Assembly: GCA_963761985.1 (NCBI GenBank)
Contig: CAVXIT010000001.1
Span: 62,001-126,000, forward strand
From: JACCTH01 sp963761985
GTDB taxonomy: Bacteria > Actinomycetota > Acidimicrobiia > Spongiisociales > ZC4RG35
DNA length: 64,000 nucleotides
Direction of reading: 5' to 3'
This document shows, piece by piece, positions 54,573 to 63,921 of this stretch. Numbering within the stretch: position 1 is the stretch's first letter; the number at the start of each line of letters is the position of its first letter. The position numbers and the translations under genes were made by a program. The notes beneath the pieces are model-generated. The model ran no database searches and was not told the DNA's origin. It saw nothing but the letters and a program-made list of their open reading frames with translations.

Positions 54573-56934
54573 ATGACGATCGACGCCCCCGGCAGCTTCT
54601 ATCTCGGCGCCAAGCTCGACGAGCAGGGGAAGCGTGGCGACCCGCTGCATTACGAGGCCGCCGACCTCACGACTCATGGCGTGATCGTCGGGATGACAGG
54701 GTCAGGGAAGACCGGTCTCGGGGTGTGTCTGCTCGAGGAGGCGCTTCTCGACGGTATCCCGAGCCTGATCATCGATCCCAAAGGGGACATGACCAACCTC
54801 CTTTTGAATTTTCCCGACCTGTTACCCGCAAGTTTCAAACCCTGGGTAGACGAAGGGGTAGCCCGGCGCGAAGGTCTCACGACTGACGAACTCGCGGCGC
54901 GGATCGCGGGCGAGTGGCGCGACGGTCTCGCCTCATGGCAGGTGAACCCCGAACGTATGGAACAACTCAAGGACGGAACCCGGTTCACCGTCTACACCCC
55001 TGGGTCCACGGCCGGGGTGCCTCTGAACGTTCTCGGCAGTCTCGCTGCGCCCGCTGGCGCAGACACCGAATCGATCCGGGATGAGATCGAGAATTACGTC
55101 TCCTCTCTGCTTGTCCTCGCCGGGATCGATTCGGATCCCATCTCGGGCCCAGAACACATCCTCCTCGCCAACATCATCGAGACCGCCTGGGTCGGCGGGC
55201 AGAACCTCGACCTCGCGACGCTGATCGGCCAGGTCCAGAAGCCGCCTTTCCGCAAGCTGGGCGTGTTCGAGCTCGACGCCTTCTTTCCTCCTAAGGACCG
55301 AACCAACCTGGCGATGCGCCTGAACGGGCTCGTGGCTTCGCCTTCGTTCGCAGCCTGGAGAGAAGGCGTGGCGTTGGACATTCAAAAGCTGGTGTTCGAC
55401 GGCGAACGGATATCGGCGCCGATCTTTTACCTCGCCCATCTCTCTGAGCCCGAAAGACAGTTCTTCGTCACACTGCTGCTGTCGAAACTGGTGACCCACA
55501 TGCGGTCGCAGCAGGGTTCGTCTGATCTTCGGGTGCTGCTGTACATGGACGAGATCGCGGGCTTCTGTCCACCCACGGCCGAGCCGCCATCGAAGAAGCC
55601 GATCCTCACGCTGTTCAAGCAAGCTCGGGCTTTTGGCTATGGACTGGTCCTGGCCACCCAGAACCCGATGGACTTCGACTACAAGATCATGTCCAACGCC
55701 GGCACCTGGCTGATTGGCCGCCTCCAAACTGAGCGGGACAAGGCCCGCATACTTGAAGCGTTGCAGAGCGCCAGCGGCGGAGTCGATGTCGACGCTCTCG
55801 ACAAGCGGATCTCGGGCTTGGGCAAGCGCCAGTTCGTGCTTCACACGACGCGAGGCAGCGAGCCCGAGCTGATCACCAGCCGTTGGGCAATGTCCTATCT
55901 GGCCGGACCGTTGAGCAAGCAGCAAGTCGCGCAGCTCACCGACAATCGAGTCGACCCCGGGGTCGACTCGATTGTCGGTCCTTCGGAGGCTCCGCCGGTC
56001 CCGCCCGGCAGCGACACCGTCGCCGTGGCACCAGGCGTTGCATCAGGAATCTCGTCGACATATCTTGGATCCGGCTGCGACCTGGGGATCGCAGGTCGGC
56101 GCCGATCAGAGTGCCTCGCGATTCGCGCCGATGGTGGCCGCCACGGTCAGCCTCCTTTACGACGACACCCAGGCAGATGTGAGCCACACCGAGACTTTTG
56201 AGGCCGTTCTGACCGAGCCCGGCGGAGTCCTCACCCCGGAGAATCTGATCCCCGTCGATCATGATCCGCGAGACTTTTCCGGCGAATCACCTTCAACCGG
56301 GGAATACCTGCTCCCCGGTTTTGCCGTCGACAAAGCCGCGGCATGGAAGAAGCTCGAGACAGACCTGGTCGGATACCTGGTGGCTCGAAAATCGATCCAG
56401 ATTTGGAAGAACCCCGGTTTCAAGCTCTATTCACGTGTAGGCGAATTGGAGTCGGACTTTCGGGCCCGAACGATCAGCGCGGCCGAGGCGGCAACCGCGG
56501 ACGCCATCGCCGCCTTGAAGCAAAAGTACGACGCCCGCATCGACCGCGTGAAGGATCAGATCGCAACCGCCCAGCGCAAAGCCGCCGATCTCGAAGCCGA
56601 CGTCGAGGCTCGCCGTCAGCAAGAGGTCATGTCAGGAGCAGGCGATCTCCTGGGGGCACTGCTGGGCGGACGACGATCGAGCACGATTACCAAGGCCGCC
56701 AACCGGCGTTCGCAGACCAGACGCACCGAAGCTCGGCGCGACAGTGCCTCTGAGGCCGTAGCCGACAAGATGGCCGACCTCGATTCCGTCGAACAGGATC
56801 TCGCCGAGGACATCGACGCCATCCGGATCGAGATGGATGACAAGGCCGCGCTGATCGAGGAGGTTTCGATTCCACTCGAGAAGGTCGACGTCAAGGTGAC
56901 GGAACTGAAACTGGTCTGGGTTCCGATTCCTTAG
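54573..56934 (+). CDS. HerA/VirB4-like ATP-binding protein, with one-base frameshift
   Basis: A large P-loop ATPase: Walker A GMTGSGKTG (about 39-47), Walker B region RVLLYMDEIAGFCPP, sensor LATQNPMDFDYKI. The first frame is sound to about residue 500 (GISSTYL). From 56065 the sequence continues one base over as DPAATWGSQVGADQSASRFAPM, through a long coiled coil (IAALKQKYDARIDRVKDQIATAQRKA) to the stop at 56934. Removing one T from TT at 56065-56066 gives about 786 aa. The family is common in actinobacteria; DNA translocation is inferred only from the HerA-like core. Confidence 0.8.
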
Positions 56935-56965
56935 GCGATTTTGTCGCTGTGCGACTACACAAACC

Positions 56966-57343
56966 TTAGGTTTCCGAGTCGACCATCGCGATCAGGATGT
57001 CGCGGACCGAGACGATCCCCAGGAGGTCTCCGTTTTCGACGACGGGGAGATGGCGGTAGGACGATTCCGCCAGCCACTCGGCTGCTTCGCGGATGTCGAA
57101 GTCCGGTGAGAAGACGTCGGGATCGGGGCTCATTACCGCGGAGACCTTGACTTGATCTACATCTGCTCCGCGGCCCAGTGCACCGATGAGGTCGCGTTCG
57201 GTGACGAGACCCAACAACTCTCGTCCGTCGACGACCCCCAGCGAGCCATGCCCCCGCGAGGCCATCTCTGCCGCGGCCTCGCGCAAGGTGGTGTCGGGGC
57301 CACAAACTCGGGCCGAGGTCCCCACCAGTTCGCGCAAGAGCAT
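56966..57343 (-). CDS. CBS-domain pair protein
   Basis: A 125-residue protein made of two CBS motifs: TLREAAAEMASRGHGSLGVVDGRELLGLVTERDL and DIREAAEWLAESSYRHLPVVENGDLLGIVSVRDIL. Such Bateman modules bind adenine nucleotides and act as energy sensors. Its target is not evident. It is the only CBS pair in the window, while the cystathionine-synthase-like enzyme at 61.5 kb lacks one. Confidence 0.92.
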   Translation of the reverse strand: MLLRELVGTSARVCGPDTTLREAAAEMASRGHGSLGVVDGRELLGLVTERDLIGALGRGADVDQVKVSAVMSPDPDVFSPDFDIREAAEWLAESSYRHLPVVENGDLLGIVSVRDILIAMVDSET

Positions 57344-57359
57344 TGAATGACGGTAAACG

Positions 57360-57397
57360 AAAAAGCGGCCGCCTGTTTATCTAAACGGGAGCCGCTT
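57360..57397 (-). terminator. Rho-independent terminator after the sigma factor gene
   Basis: Read on the minus strand: AAGCGGC, an inner stem pairing CCGTTTA with TAAACAGG-like sequence, then GCCGCTT followed by a run of T. The stop codon of the sigma gene is about 20 bases upstream, with a second small hairpin (AACCGG/CCGGTT) in between. Confidence 0.75.
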
Positions 57398-57419
57398 AAT
57401 CGGACAACCGGAGTCCGGT

Positions 57420-58412
<993 letters not shown>

Positions 58413-58465
58413 CTGGTTTGAATCCTCCAACGGGCGGTGGGGACGCCCTCTTCCTTGGATAGTCC

Positions 58466-58494
58466 ACTATGACACAGGCGAGTCACTTTGTGAA
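58466..58494 (-). promoter_or_regulatory. Candidate sigma-70-type promoter for the sigma factor gene
   Basis: On the minus strand TTCACA and CATAGT are separated by 17 bases, 5/6 and 4/6 matches to the -35 and -10 consensus, placed about 54 bases before the chosen ATG. Prediction from pattern only. Confidence 0.4.
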
Positions 58495-58628
58495 CCCCCC
58501 AAATTCGGCCCCAAAGCGCGGGCGTGGGCACACAAATTCAACCTCGAAATGGGCTAGTTCTATTCCTCGGCCAGGACCGCGTTTTGCCCCCATACCCGAC
58601 CAGGATGGGAACGCTCACCCAAGAAAGG

Positions 58629-60686
58629 ATGGATGCATGCCGGAGGTCAGATCGTTCTTGTGGCCCTGCCGATGACGATCAGGTTGATCATCAAAGCTCG
58701 GGCGAAGAGGGGAAGCCAGACATAGCGAACCGACTGGGGGCTTCAACCTCCCCCTACCTCCTCCAGCATGCCGACAACCCCGTCGACTGGTTCGAGTGGG
58801 GGGATGAGGCGTTCGCCGAAGCGCGCCGGCGCGACCTGCCGGTCCTGCTGTCGGTCGGCTACAGCGCCTGCCATTGGTGCCACGTCATGGCTCACGAGTC
58901 ATTCGAAAACAAGGCGACGGCCGAGGAAATGAATCGCCGATTCGTCAATATCAAGGTCGACCGGGAGGAGCGTCCCGACGTTGACGCCGTATATATGGAG
59001 GCGGTTCAGGCGATGACCGGTCAAGGCGGCTGGCCGATGACTGTCTGGCTCACCCCAGAAGCAGAACCGTTTTACGCCGGCACTTACTTCCCCAAGGACG
59101 ACCGCGGTGGCATGCCCTCGTTCCGCCGGGTTATGGCGGCCATTTCTCACGCCTGGGAGCACGAGCGAGGCGATGTGACCCAGCAGGCGAGCCGCATCAA
59201 GGAAGCCCTGAGTGCCGAGCTTGCCCCAGCCGACGAGCTCCCCGGTCCAGCCGCGCTCGCTTCAGCGTTGCGGACAATCGCGGGCACATTCGATCGCACG
59301 TATGGAGGGTTCGGCCGGGCGCCGAAGTTCCCCCAGCAGCCACTGCTCGAGTTTCTGCTGCGACTGCGGGAGCCGGAGGCCCGGTCAATGCTCACGGAGA
59401 CGCTCATCGCTATGGCCGCTGGCGGGATCCACGATCAACTCGCCGGTGGGTTTGCCCGCTATTCGGTCGACCCACAGTGGGTTGTGCCGCATTTCGAAAA
59501 GATGCTCTACGACAATGCCCAACTAGCCCGGCTCTATCTCTGGACTGGGATTGAGAGTGATCGAGCCGACCTGATCGGAGTCGCCCGGAAAACGCTCGAC
59601 TATCTCCTGACCGACCTTCGCCACGAAGCCGGCGGATTCATGTCAGCTGAGGACGCCGACAGCGAAGGCGTCGAGGGCAAGTTCTACGTGTGGAGCTATC
59701 CAGAGTTCGTCGAAGTCGCCGGCGATGATGTCTCCTGGGCGAAGGAAATCTACGGCGTCAGCGAGGCTGGAAACTTCGAGGGACAGAACATCCTGCTGAT
59801 GACTGGCGATCCGTCCGATCCGCGGGTCGAACCGGTGCGGAGACGCTTGCTTGAGCGAAGAAGTACGCGAGTCCGGCCCGGAAAAGATGACAAGGTGCTG
59901 GCGGGGTGGAACGGCCTCGCCATCCGGGCACTGGCCGAAGCCGGGGCAGCCCTCCGCGAAACTCGATACCTCGAAGCTGCCGGGAGGGCGGCGGAGTTCG
60001 TTGTGCAAGAGATGCGTTCTTCTGACGGGTCGCTGCTCAGGACCTGGGCCAAGGGCCGGGCTGGCAACACAGCCGGCTTTCTGGAGGACTACGGCGCCAT
60101 GGGGATGGCGCTGCTCTCCCTGTTCGCCGCCACGGGTGAGGTCGGGTGGTACCAGGCCGGTGAGCGGCTCATCCGTCAGATCCCCAAGCGGTTCGGAGCT
60201 GCCGACGGCGGCGCCATGTTCAGTTCGGAGACTGATGACCTGATCAAGCGTCCGCGCGACCTCTTCGACAACCCCCTGCCCTCGGGCAACACCCTGGCCG
60301 CCGAAGCCCTGTTACAGCTTTCGCTCTATACCGGTGAGAACGAACTACGTGAATCGGCGCTGACGAACTTGAAAGGGATCGCCCCATTGATCGACCGTTA
60401 TCCGAGCGGCGTCGGCTATGGCATGGCGTTACTCGACACGATCCATTCCGAAACACACGAGCTGGCAATCGTGGGACCCGAACAAGCCGAGATGGAAGCC
60501 GTCTACTGGAAGAGCTTTCGACCGAACGTCGCGCTGGCCGCAGTCGAGAGAGAAACCGACCTGGTTCCGCTGCTGGCGAATCGACCCGGGCGGGCCGGTG
60601 GTATCGCCTACCTGTGTTCGGGGATGGTGTGTCTGAATCCGACTTCGTCGCCCACCGAGCTGGCCTCGCTCCTCGCGAGCACCTGA
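58629..60686 (+). CDS. Thioredoxin-domain DUF255 protein (YyaL/SSP411 type)
   Basis: The N-terminal thioredoxin-like domain has SPYLLQHADNPVDWFEWG and YSACHWCHVMAHESFE (a Cys-x2-Cys pair). The large C-terminal part is an alpha/alpha toroid (GGIHDQLAGGFARYSVDPQW, PHFEKMLYDNAQLARLYLW, DKVLAGWNGLAIRALAEAG). Family length is about 670-690. The start is unclear: similarity begins at ANRLGAST, preceded by ATA rather than ATG, so the nearest good in-frame ATG is 58629. Function of the family is unknown; a role in thiol redox or N-acylglucosamine handling has been suggested. Ends within the ctaA end. Confidence 0.85.
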   Translation: MDACRRSDRSCGPADDDQVDHQSSGEEGKPDIANRLGASTSPYLLQHADNPVDWFEWGDEAFAEARRRDLPVLLSVGYSACHWCHVMAHESFENKATAEEMNRRFVNIKVDREERPDVDAVYMEAVQAMTGQGGWPMTVWLTPEAEPFYAGTYFPKDDRGGMPSFRRVMAAISHAWEHERGDVTQQASRIKEALSAELAPADELPGPAALASALRTIAGTFDRTYGGFGRAPKFPQQPLLEFLLRLREPEARSMLTETLIAMAAGGIHDQLAGGFARYSVDPQWVVPHFEKMLYDNAQLARLYLWTGIESDRADLIGVARKTLDYLLTDLRHEAGGFMSAEDADSEGVEGKFYVWSYPEFVEVAGDDVSWAKEIYGVSEAGNFEGQNILLMTGDPSDPRVEPVRRRLLERRSTRVRPGKDDKVLAGWNGLAIRALAEAGAALRETRYLEAAGRAAEFVVQEMRSSDGSLLRTWAKGRAGNTAGFLEDYGAMGMALLSLFAATGEVGWYQAGERLIRQIPKRFGAADGGAMFSSETDDLIKRPRDLFDNPLPSGNTLAAEALLQLSLYTGENELRESALTNLKGIAPLIDRYPSGVGYGMALLDTIHSETHELAIVGPEQAEMEAVYWKSFRPNVALAAVERETDLVPLLANRPGRAGGIAYLCSGMVCLNPTSSPTELASLLAST

Positions 60687-61519
60687 GCCGCGAGCCAGAC
60701 GTAGAGAATCCAGATCACATCCGCGACCAGGAGATGAACGAGCTGGAGCCACACCGGCGTACCCAGCCAGATGTTGGCGGCCCCAATTCCAAGCTGGCTC
60801 AGCGTGACAATCGCCAACGGGTGCCAAACAGGAGACCGTGAGCCGTGGGCCAAGCGGGAAGCGATGGCGGCGGAGGCCACCACGCTTATAGCCAGCAAGG
60901 GATGAACAACCCTCAGATCCGAGAGGAAGTGGGACGCATCCAAAAGGCCGGATCCGTCTTTCGGAAACAGGGTGTCGGCGAGAGCAGTGACCGCGCCGGT
61001 GGCGGCGATCGCGACCAAGGCGGCAGCGCCGGCGCCGAGCCACTTCCTGATTGGACCTTGAAGGGCGAGTCGGTTGCCGCCGGAGGCAAACCAAAGAACC
61101 AGCGTTAACGCCGCCAGCAGCAGCAAGGTGTTGACCAGATGCAGCGGCACCGCCACGACCCGGGCGATCGAGCTGTCGGCGTCGACCCACTCGTAAAGGA
61201 CAATTGCCGCGCCGATCAAAGCTTCACCGACGATCGCCCCGGCCGACCAGGCGGCTGCCCGCCGGATCGGCTCCCCGCGGAGGGTTCTGGACCAAACCAG
61301 CACGACCAATCCGATTACTAGGAGCAACGCGACTCCGCTCGCCGCGCGATGAACGAACTCAATCGCCCTTGCGCCTTCCAGCTCGGGCAGGATTTCTCCG
61401 CTGCAGTTCGGCCAGGAGCGACCGCATCCGGCCCCCGAGTGAGTGGCGCGCACTAGAGCACCCAAGAGAATGGTGAGGACGTTCCAGCCAAGAGTCGCGG
61501 AGGCCCATCGTTTCACCAC
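60608..61519 (-). CDS. ctaA: Heme A synthase (CtaA/Cox15)
   Basis: A 303-residue membrane enzyme with eight helices converting heme O to heme A for cytochrome aa3. VRATHSGAGCGRSWPNC, EFVHRAASGVALLLVIG, VVAVPLHLVNTLLLLAAL, LRVVHPLLAISVV and WLQLVHLLVADVIW carry the four conserved heme-binding histidines; a cysteine pair follows the first helix. Ends tail-to-tail with the DUF255 gene, overlapping 79 bases. Indicates an aerobic terminal oxidase of aa3 type in this organism. Confidence 0.92.
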   Translation of the reverse strand: MVKRWASATLGWNVLTILLGALVRATHSGAGCGRSWPNCSGEILPELEGARAIEFVHRAASGVALLLVIGLVVLVWSRTLRGEPIRRAAAWSAGAIVGEALIGAAIVLYEWVDADSSIARVVAVPLHLVNTLLLLAALTLVLWFASGGNRLALQGPIRKWLGAGAAALVAIAATGAVTALADTLFPKDGSGLLDASHFLSDLRVVHPLLAISVVASAAIASRLAHGSRSPVWHPLAIVTLSQLGIGAANIWLGTPVWLQLVHLLVADVIWILYVWLAAQVLARSEASSVGDEVGFRHTIPEHR

Positions 61520-61553
61520 GGTGTCACGTTATTCGAGCCCATAAGCTGTCCCG

Positions 61554-62513
61554 GTGGAGATCCACGACAGCGTTCTCGGCTTGATCGGCAACACGCCGCT
61601 CGTCCGGCTCAGCCGGCTTCATCCTCCGGGGAACCTCGTGGCGAAGGTCGAGTCGATCAATCCGGGCGGGTCGGTCAAAGAGAGGATTGCGGTCACCATG
61701 ATCGATGCGGCGGAGGCGTCCGGCGCCCTCCAGCCGGGGGGCACGATCATCGAACCCACGTCGGGCAACACCGGGGTCGGGTTGGCGTTGGTCGGAGCGA
61801 TCCGTGGCTACCGCGTCATCTGCACCGTGCCCGACAAGGTATCGAACGAGAAGATCGCTCTCCTGCGCGCCTACGGCGTAGAAGTGATGATCACCCCTAC
61901 CGATCTCTTGCCGGAGCATCCCGAGTCGTACTACGGCGTAGCGAGGCGGCTAGCCAAAGAGATCCCTGGCGCATTTCACCCCGACCAATACTCGAACCCC
62001 AACAATCCCCTCGCCCATTACCGCTCGACCGGGCCCGAGGTCTGGAAGCAAACCGACGGAGAGATCGATGTCCTCGTGGCCGGAGTGGGGACCGGGGGAA
62101 CCATCTCGGGTGCTGCCCGCTACCTGAAAGAGCAGAACCCCGCCGTGATCGTCGTCGGAGCCGACCCCGAGGGCTCCATCTTTACCGCCCCCAACCCCGA
62201 GTCCATTCATCAATACCGGGTCGAAGGGGTGGGAGAAGATTTCTACCCCGAAACGGTTGACCTCGAGCTCATCGACCGGTTCATCAAGGTCGGTGACACC
62301 GAGTCGTTTGCGATGACGCGCCAGCTCGCCCGCGACGAAGGGCTGCTGGTCGGCGGATCGTGCGGGATGGCGGCGGCGGCGGCTTTGCAGGTAGCCGAAG
62401 AGGACGCCAGCCGGCTCGTGGTTGTGATCCTCCCGGATTCGGGCCGGGGCTATCTCTCGAAAGTCTTCAACGATCAATGGATGGAGTCCAACGGATTTCC
62501 TTTTTCAAAATGA
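61554..62513 (+). CDS. Cysteine synthase / cystathionine beta-synthase catalytic-type enzyme
   Basis: A 319-residue fold type II PLP enzyme. PLP lysine in NPGGSVKERIAVTM, EPTSGNTGVGLALVGAI, phosphate loop GVGTGGTISGAARYL, and the C-terminal SCGMAAAAAL. The segments QYSNPNNPLAHYRSTGPEVW, GADPEGSIFT and YRVEGVGEDFYPET are closer to cystathionine beta-synthases than to CysK, but the C-terminal CBS pair is missing and the protein stops after YLSKVFNDQWMESNGF. It could make cystathionine from serine and homocysteine or cysteine from O-acetylserine. GTG start. It is followed by the non-coding structured region. Confidence 0.88.
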   Translation: MEIHDSVLGLIGNTPLVRLSRLHPPGNLVAKVESINPGGSVKERIAVTMIDAAEASGALQPGGTIIEPTSGNTGVGLALVGAIRGYRVICTVPDKVSNEKIALLRAYGVEVMITPTDLLPEHPESYYGVARRLAKEIPGAFHPDQYSNPNNPLAHYRSTGPEVWKQTDGEIDVLVAGVGTGGTISGAARYLKEQNPAVIVVGADPEGSIFTAPNPESIHQYRVEGVGEDFYPETVDLELIDRFIKVGDTESFAMTRQLARDEGLLVGGSCGMAAAAALQVAEEDASRLVVVILPDSGRGYLSKVFNDQWMESNGFPFSK

Positions 62514-62573
62514 GCTTCATTTGCTCGGAATTCATGACAGAATTGGATCACCAGAGAAAGGAGGTGGTCCGCA

Positions 62574-62615
62574 TTGGGTAAAACTTTTGGGACTCTGGAG
62601 GTGGCCGAGCGCTGA
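62574..62615 (+). CDS. Putative 13-residue leader peptide in the structured RNA
   Basis: TTG nine bases after the AAGGAGG core opens a frame of 13 codons (MGKTFGTLEVAER) ending in TGA inside the loop side of the first hairpin. No similarity recognised. Its main support is the unusually strong ribosome binding site. It could be a regulatory leader peptide or chance. Confidence 0.3.
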   Translation: MGKTFGTLEVAER

Positions 62616-62755
62616 GCGGCGCTGGCCGTACCGATGCGTCGCTCCTCCGTTAAGGAGAGGTGGCGACTCCAAACTCGGACCACCGCACCCTGCAAACCCG
62701 CGAGAAAGGTCCCCTTGCGGCGATCGCACGAATTGCTTCGGCGGTCGAAGTGTTT

Positions 62756-62813
62756 CGGGGTTTAGATCAGAGAGAGCCTCCCTCATAGGGAGGCTCTCTC
62801 AGTTCAAACCCCG
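62756..62813. terminator. Long bidirectional hairpin terminator
   Basis: A perfect 14-bp stem (GAGAGAGCCTCCCT / AGGGAGGCTCTCTC, 62770-62783 with 62787-62800, loop CAT) is enclosed by an outer 8-bp stem (CGGGGTTT 62756-62763 with AAACCCCG 62806-62813). There is no strong T run. It stands between the plus-strand structured region and the end of the minus-strand anti-sigma gene. Confidence 0.75.
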
Positions 62814-62821
62814 GGTTTAAT

Positions 62822-63352
62822 TCAGATGCCGGTGTCGAACAGAGTTTTTGGTGACGGGCCAGTGTCCTCGTCCACTGCTTCAAGTGTGATCCAAATGCGT
62901 GGAAAGTCGCCTCGGCGGACCCCGACCATCGCCGTGAGCACCCCATCCCCGCTGAAGGTGCCTCCCGAGACGTGCAAGCCCGCATCTGAAGTGAGCCAGA
63001 TCTCGTAATACCTGTCGGACGCAGCCTCCGGCAAACCGCTGATGTCGAACCTGAGCCGGGTTCCCTCCGGTTCGTTCCATCCGGACACCACCGCCGACGC
63101 CCCAGGTGCCTGGGCGGTCGCGACTAGGTCCATCTGCCAGTCCGGGCGATCGAACGTCAGAATCGCCCCGACGATTAGAACCGCTAGCGCCGCAGCCCCG
63201 GGAAGCCACCTGCGCAAACTGGAATCGACTCTTCGGCCACCCTTCGCGACTCCTAGCGACTGGATCCGCTCATCGAGCTCGGGAGAGGGCTCGAGCCAGA
63301 TGGCCTCGCTGGCGAGGATGGATTTCAAACGGTCGGGGATTTCGTCGCTCAT
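62822..63352 (-). CDS. Anti-sigma factor, RskA-like
   Basis: A 176-residue membrane protein. The cytoplasmic N-terminus (PDRLKSILASEAIWLEPSPELDERI) has an anti-sigma look, one membrane helix follows (WLPGAAALAVLIVGAILTF), then an extracytoplasmic RskA-like domain (GWNEPEGTRLRFDISGLP, YYEIWLTSDAGLHVSGGTF). It would sequester the ECF sigma factor encoded just upstream, with which it overlaps by four bases (ATGA). ATG 63352 has GGAGG seven bases ahead. No zinc-binding HxxxCxxC motif is seen, consistent with RskA rather than ZAS types. Confidence 0.85.
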   Translation of the reverse strand: MSDEIPDRLKSILASEAIWLEPSPELDERIQSLGVAKGGRRVDSSLRRWLPGAAALAVLIVGAILTFDRPDWQMDLVATAQAPGASAVVSGWNEPEGTRLRFDISGLPEAASDRYYEIWLTSDAGLHVSGGTFSGDGVLTAMVGVRRGDFPRIWITLEAVDEDTGPSPKTLFDTGI

Positions 63353-63882
63353 GCCGTCGCCTCCTTCAAATGGGAAAGCATTACGGATAGGCGCTTTCGT
63401 GCACGCGCTGACCTGCTTTTCACTGTTCCTACCGGGATGCCGAGTTGGTGAGCGGTTTCTTCGTGGCTCAGGCCATCGAAGTAGGTGAGTTTGACGACTT
63501 GAGCCTCTTCCGAAGTCAAAGAGTCGATTGCCCGCCGGACTTCCCACGCCTCCCACATGCCTTCGAACGACGGCGGTAACGCCACTATCTCGGGATCGTC
63601 GAGACGATCAGCTCGATGGCGGCGTTCCCGGCGATAGACATCCACCGCCGCGCGACGGGCGATGGCATAGAGCCACGGACCCGGCTCGCGAGCGAGGTCG
63701 AATGAGCTCGCGGCCCGCCAAGCCTGAATGAAGGTTTGTTGAGATGCTTCCTCAGCGAGGCTGCGGACCCCGAGTGCCCGGTAACACACCGTAAATACCG
63801 CGCGCCCGTACTGGGCATAGAGCGCGGACAACGCGTTGTGGTCGCCGGCGGCGAGCCGGCGCATGACGCGTATGGAATCCAT
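63349..63882 (-). CDS. ECF RNA polymerase sigma factor
   Basis: A 177-residue ECF sigma factor. Region 2 LYAQYGRAVFTVCYRALG with EEASQQTFIQAWRAASSF and PGPWLYAIARRAAVDVYRR; region 4 AIDSLTSEEAQVVKLTYFDGLSHEETAHQLGIPVGTVKSRSARAR. Close in layout to the SigK/SigL group that pairs with RskA-like anti-sigma factors. A matching ECF promoter lies immediately upstream, suggesting autoregulation. ATG 63861 is a possible alternative start. Confidence 0.93.
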   Translation of the reverse strand: MDSIRVMRRLAAGDHNALSALYAQYGRAVFTVCYRALGVRSLAEEASQQTFIQAWRAASSFDLAREPGPWLYAIARRAAVDVYRRERRHRADRLDDPEIVALPPSFEGMWEAWEVRRAIDSLTSEEAQVVKLTYFDGLSHEETAHQLGIPVGTVKSRSARARKRLSVMLSHLKEATA

Positions 63883-63890
63883 CTTCTCTA

Positions 63891-63918
63891 AATACGGAAA
63901 AGGGGTGCGATCCGGTTC
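63891..63918 (-). promoter_or_regulatory. Candidate autoregulated ECF promoter
   Basis: Minus-strand GAACC (63914-63918) and CGTATT (63891-63896) are spaced by 17 bases, the classic ECF -35/-10 pattern. The -10 ends only nine bases before the ATG at 63882, so transcription would start almost at the start codon, giving a leaderless or near-leaderless message. Confidence 0.55.
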
Positions 63919-63921
63919 ATC

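Larger units (their letters stand above)
62545..62813 (+). ncRNA. Candidate structured regulatory RNA with extended Shine-Dalgarno element
   Basis: The 308-base gap after the cysteine-synthase-type gene has no convincing long gene. Seen in sequence: (a) AGAAAGGAGGTGGTCC at 62555-62570, which pairs with the canonical 16S 3' end over 16 bases with one G-U wobble. (b) Upstream GGATCACC (62545-62552) can pair with GGTGGTCC (62563-62570). (c) Downstream CGGACCACC (62676-62684) pairs perfectly with GGTGGTCCG (62563-62571), so the two pairings exclude each other. (d) Between them are hairpins GGCC-g-AGCGC/GCGCT-GGCC (62603-62627) and GTCGC...CTCC/GGAG...GCGAC (62638-62667). (e) A TTG-initiated 13-codon frame follows (62574-62615, MGKTFGTLEVAER). 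(f) A long hairpin ends it. Identity unknown. Confidence 0.5.

Noticed and set aside
62694..62763. Possible antiterminator pairing AAACCC with GGGTTT
   Set aside because: Real complementarity, but there is no downstream plus-strand gene to attenuate; kept only as a detail of the RNA candidate.
62521..62820. 99-codon frame across the structured region after the cysteine-synthase-type gene
   Set aside because: Translation lacks any protein-like pattern and runs through hairpin arms and the terminator; inverted repeats explain the sequence better.
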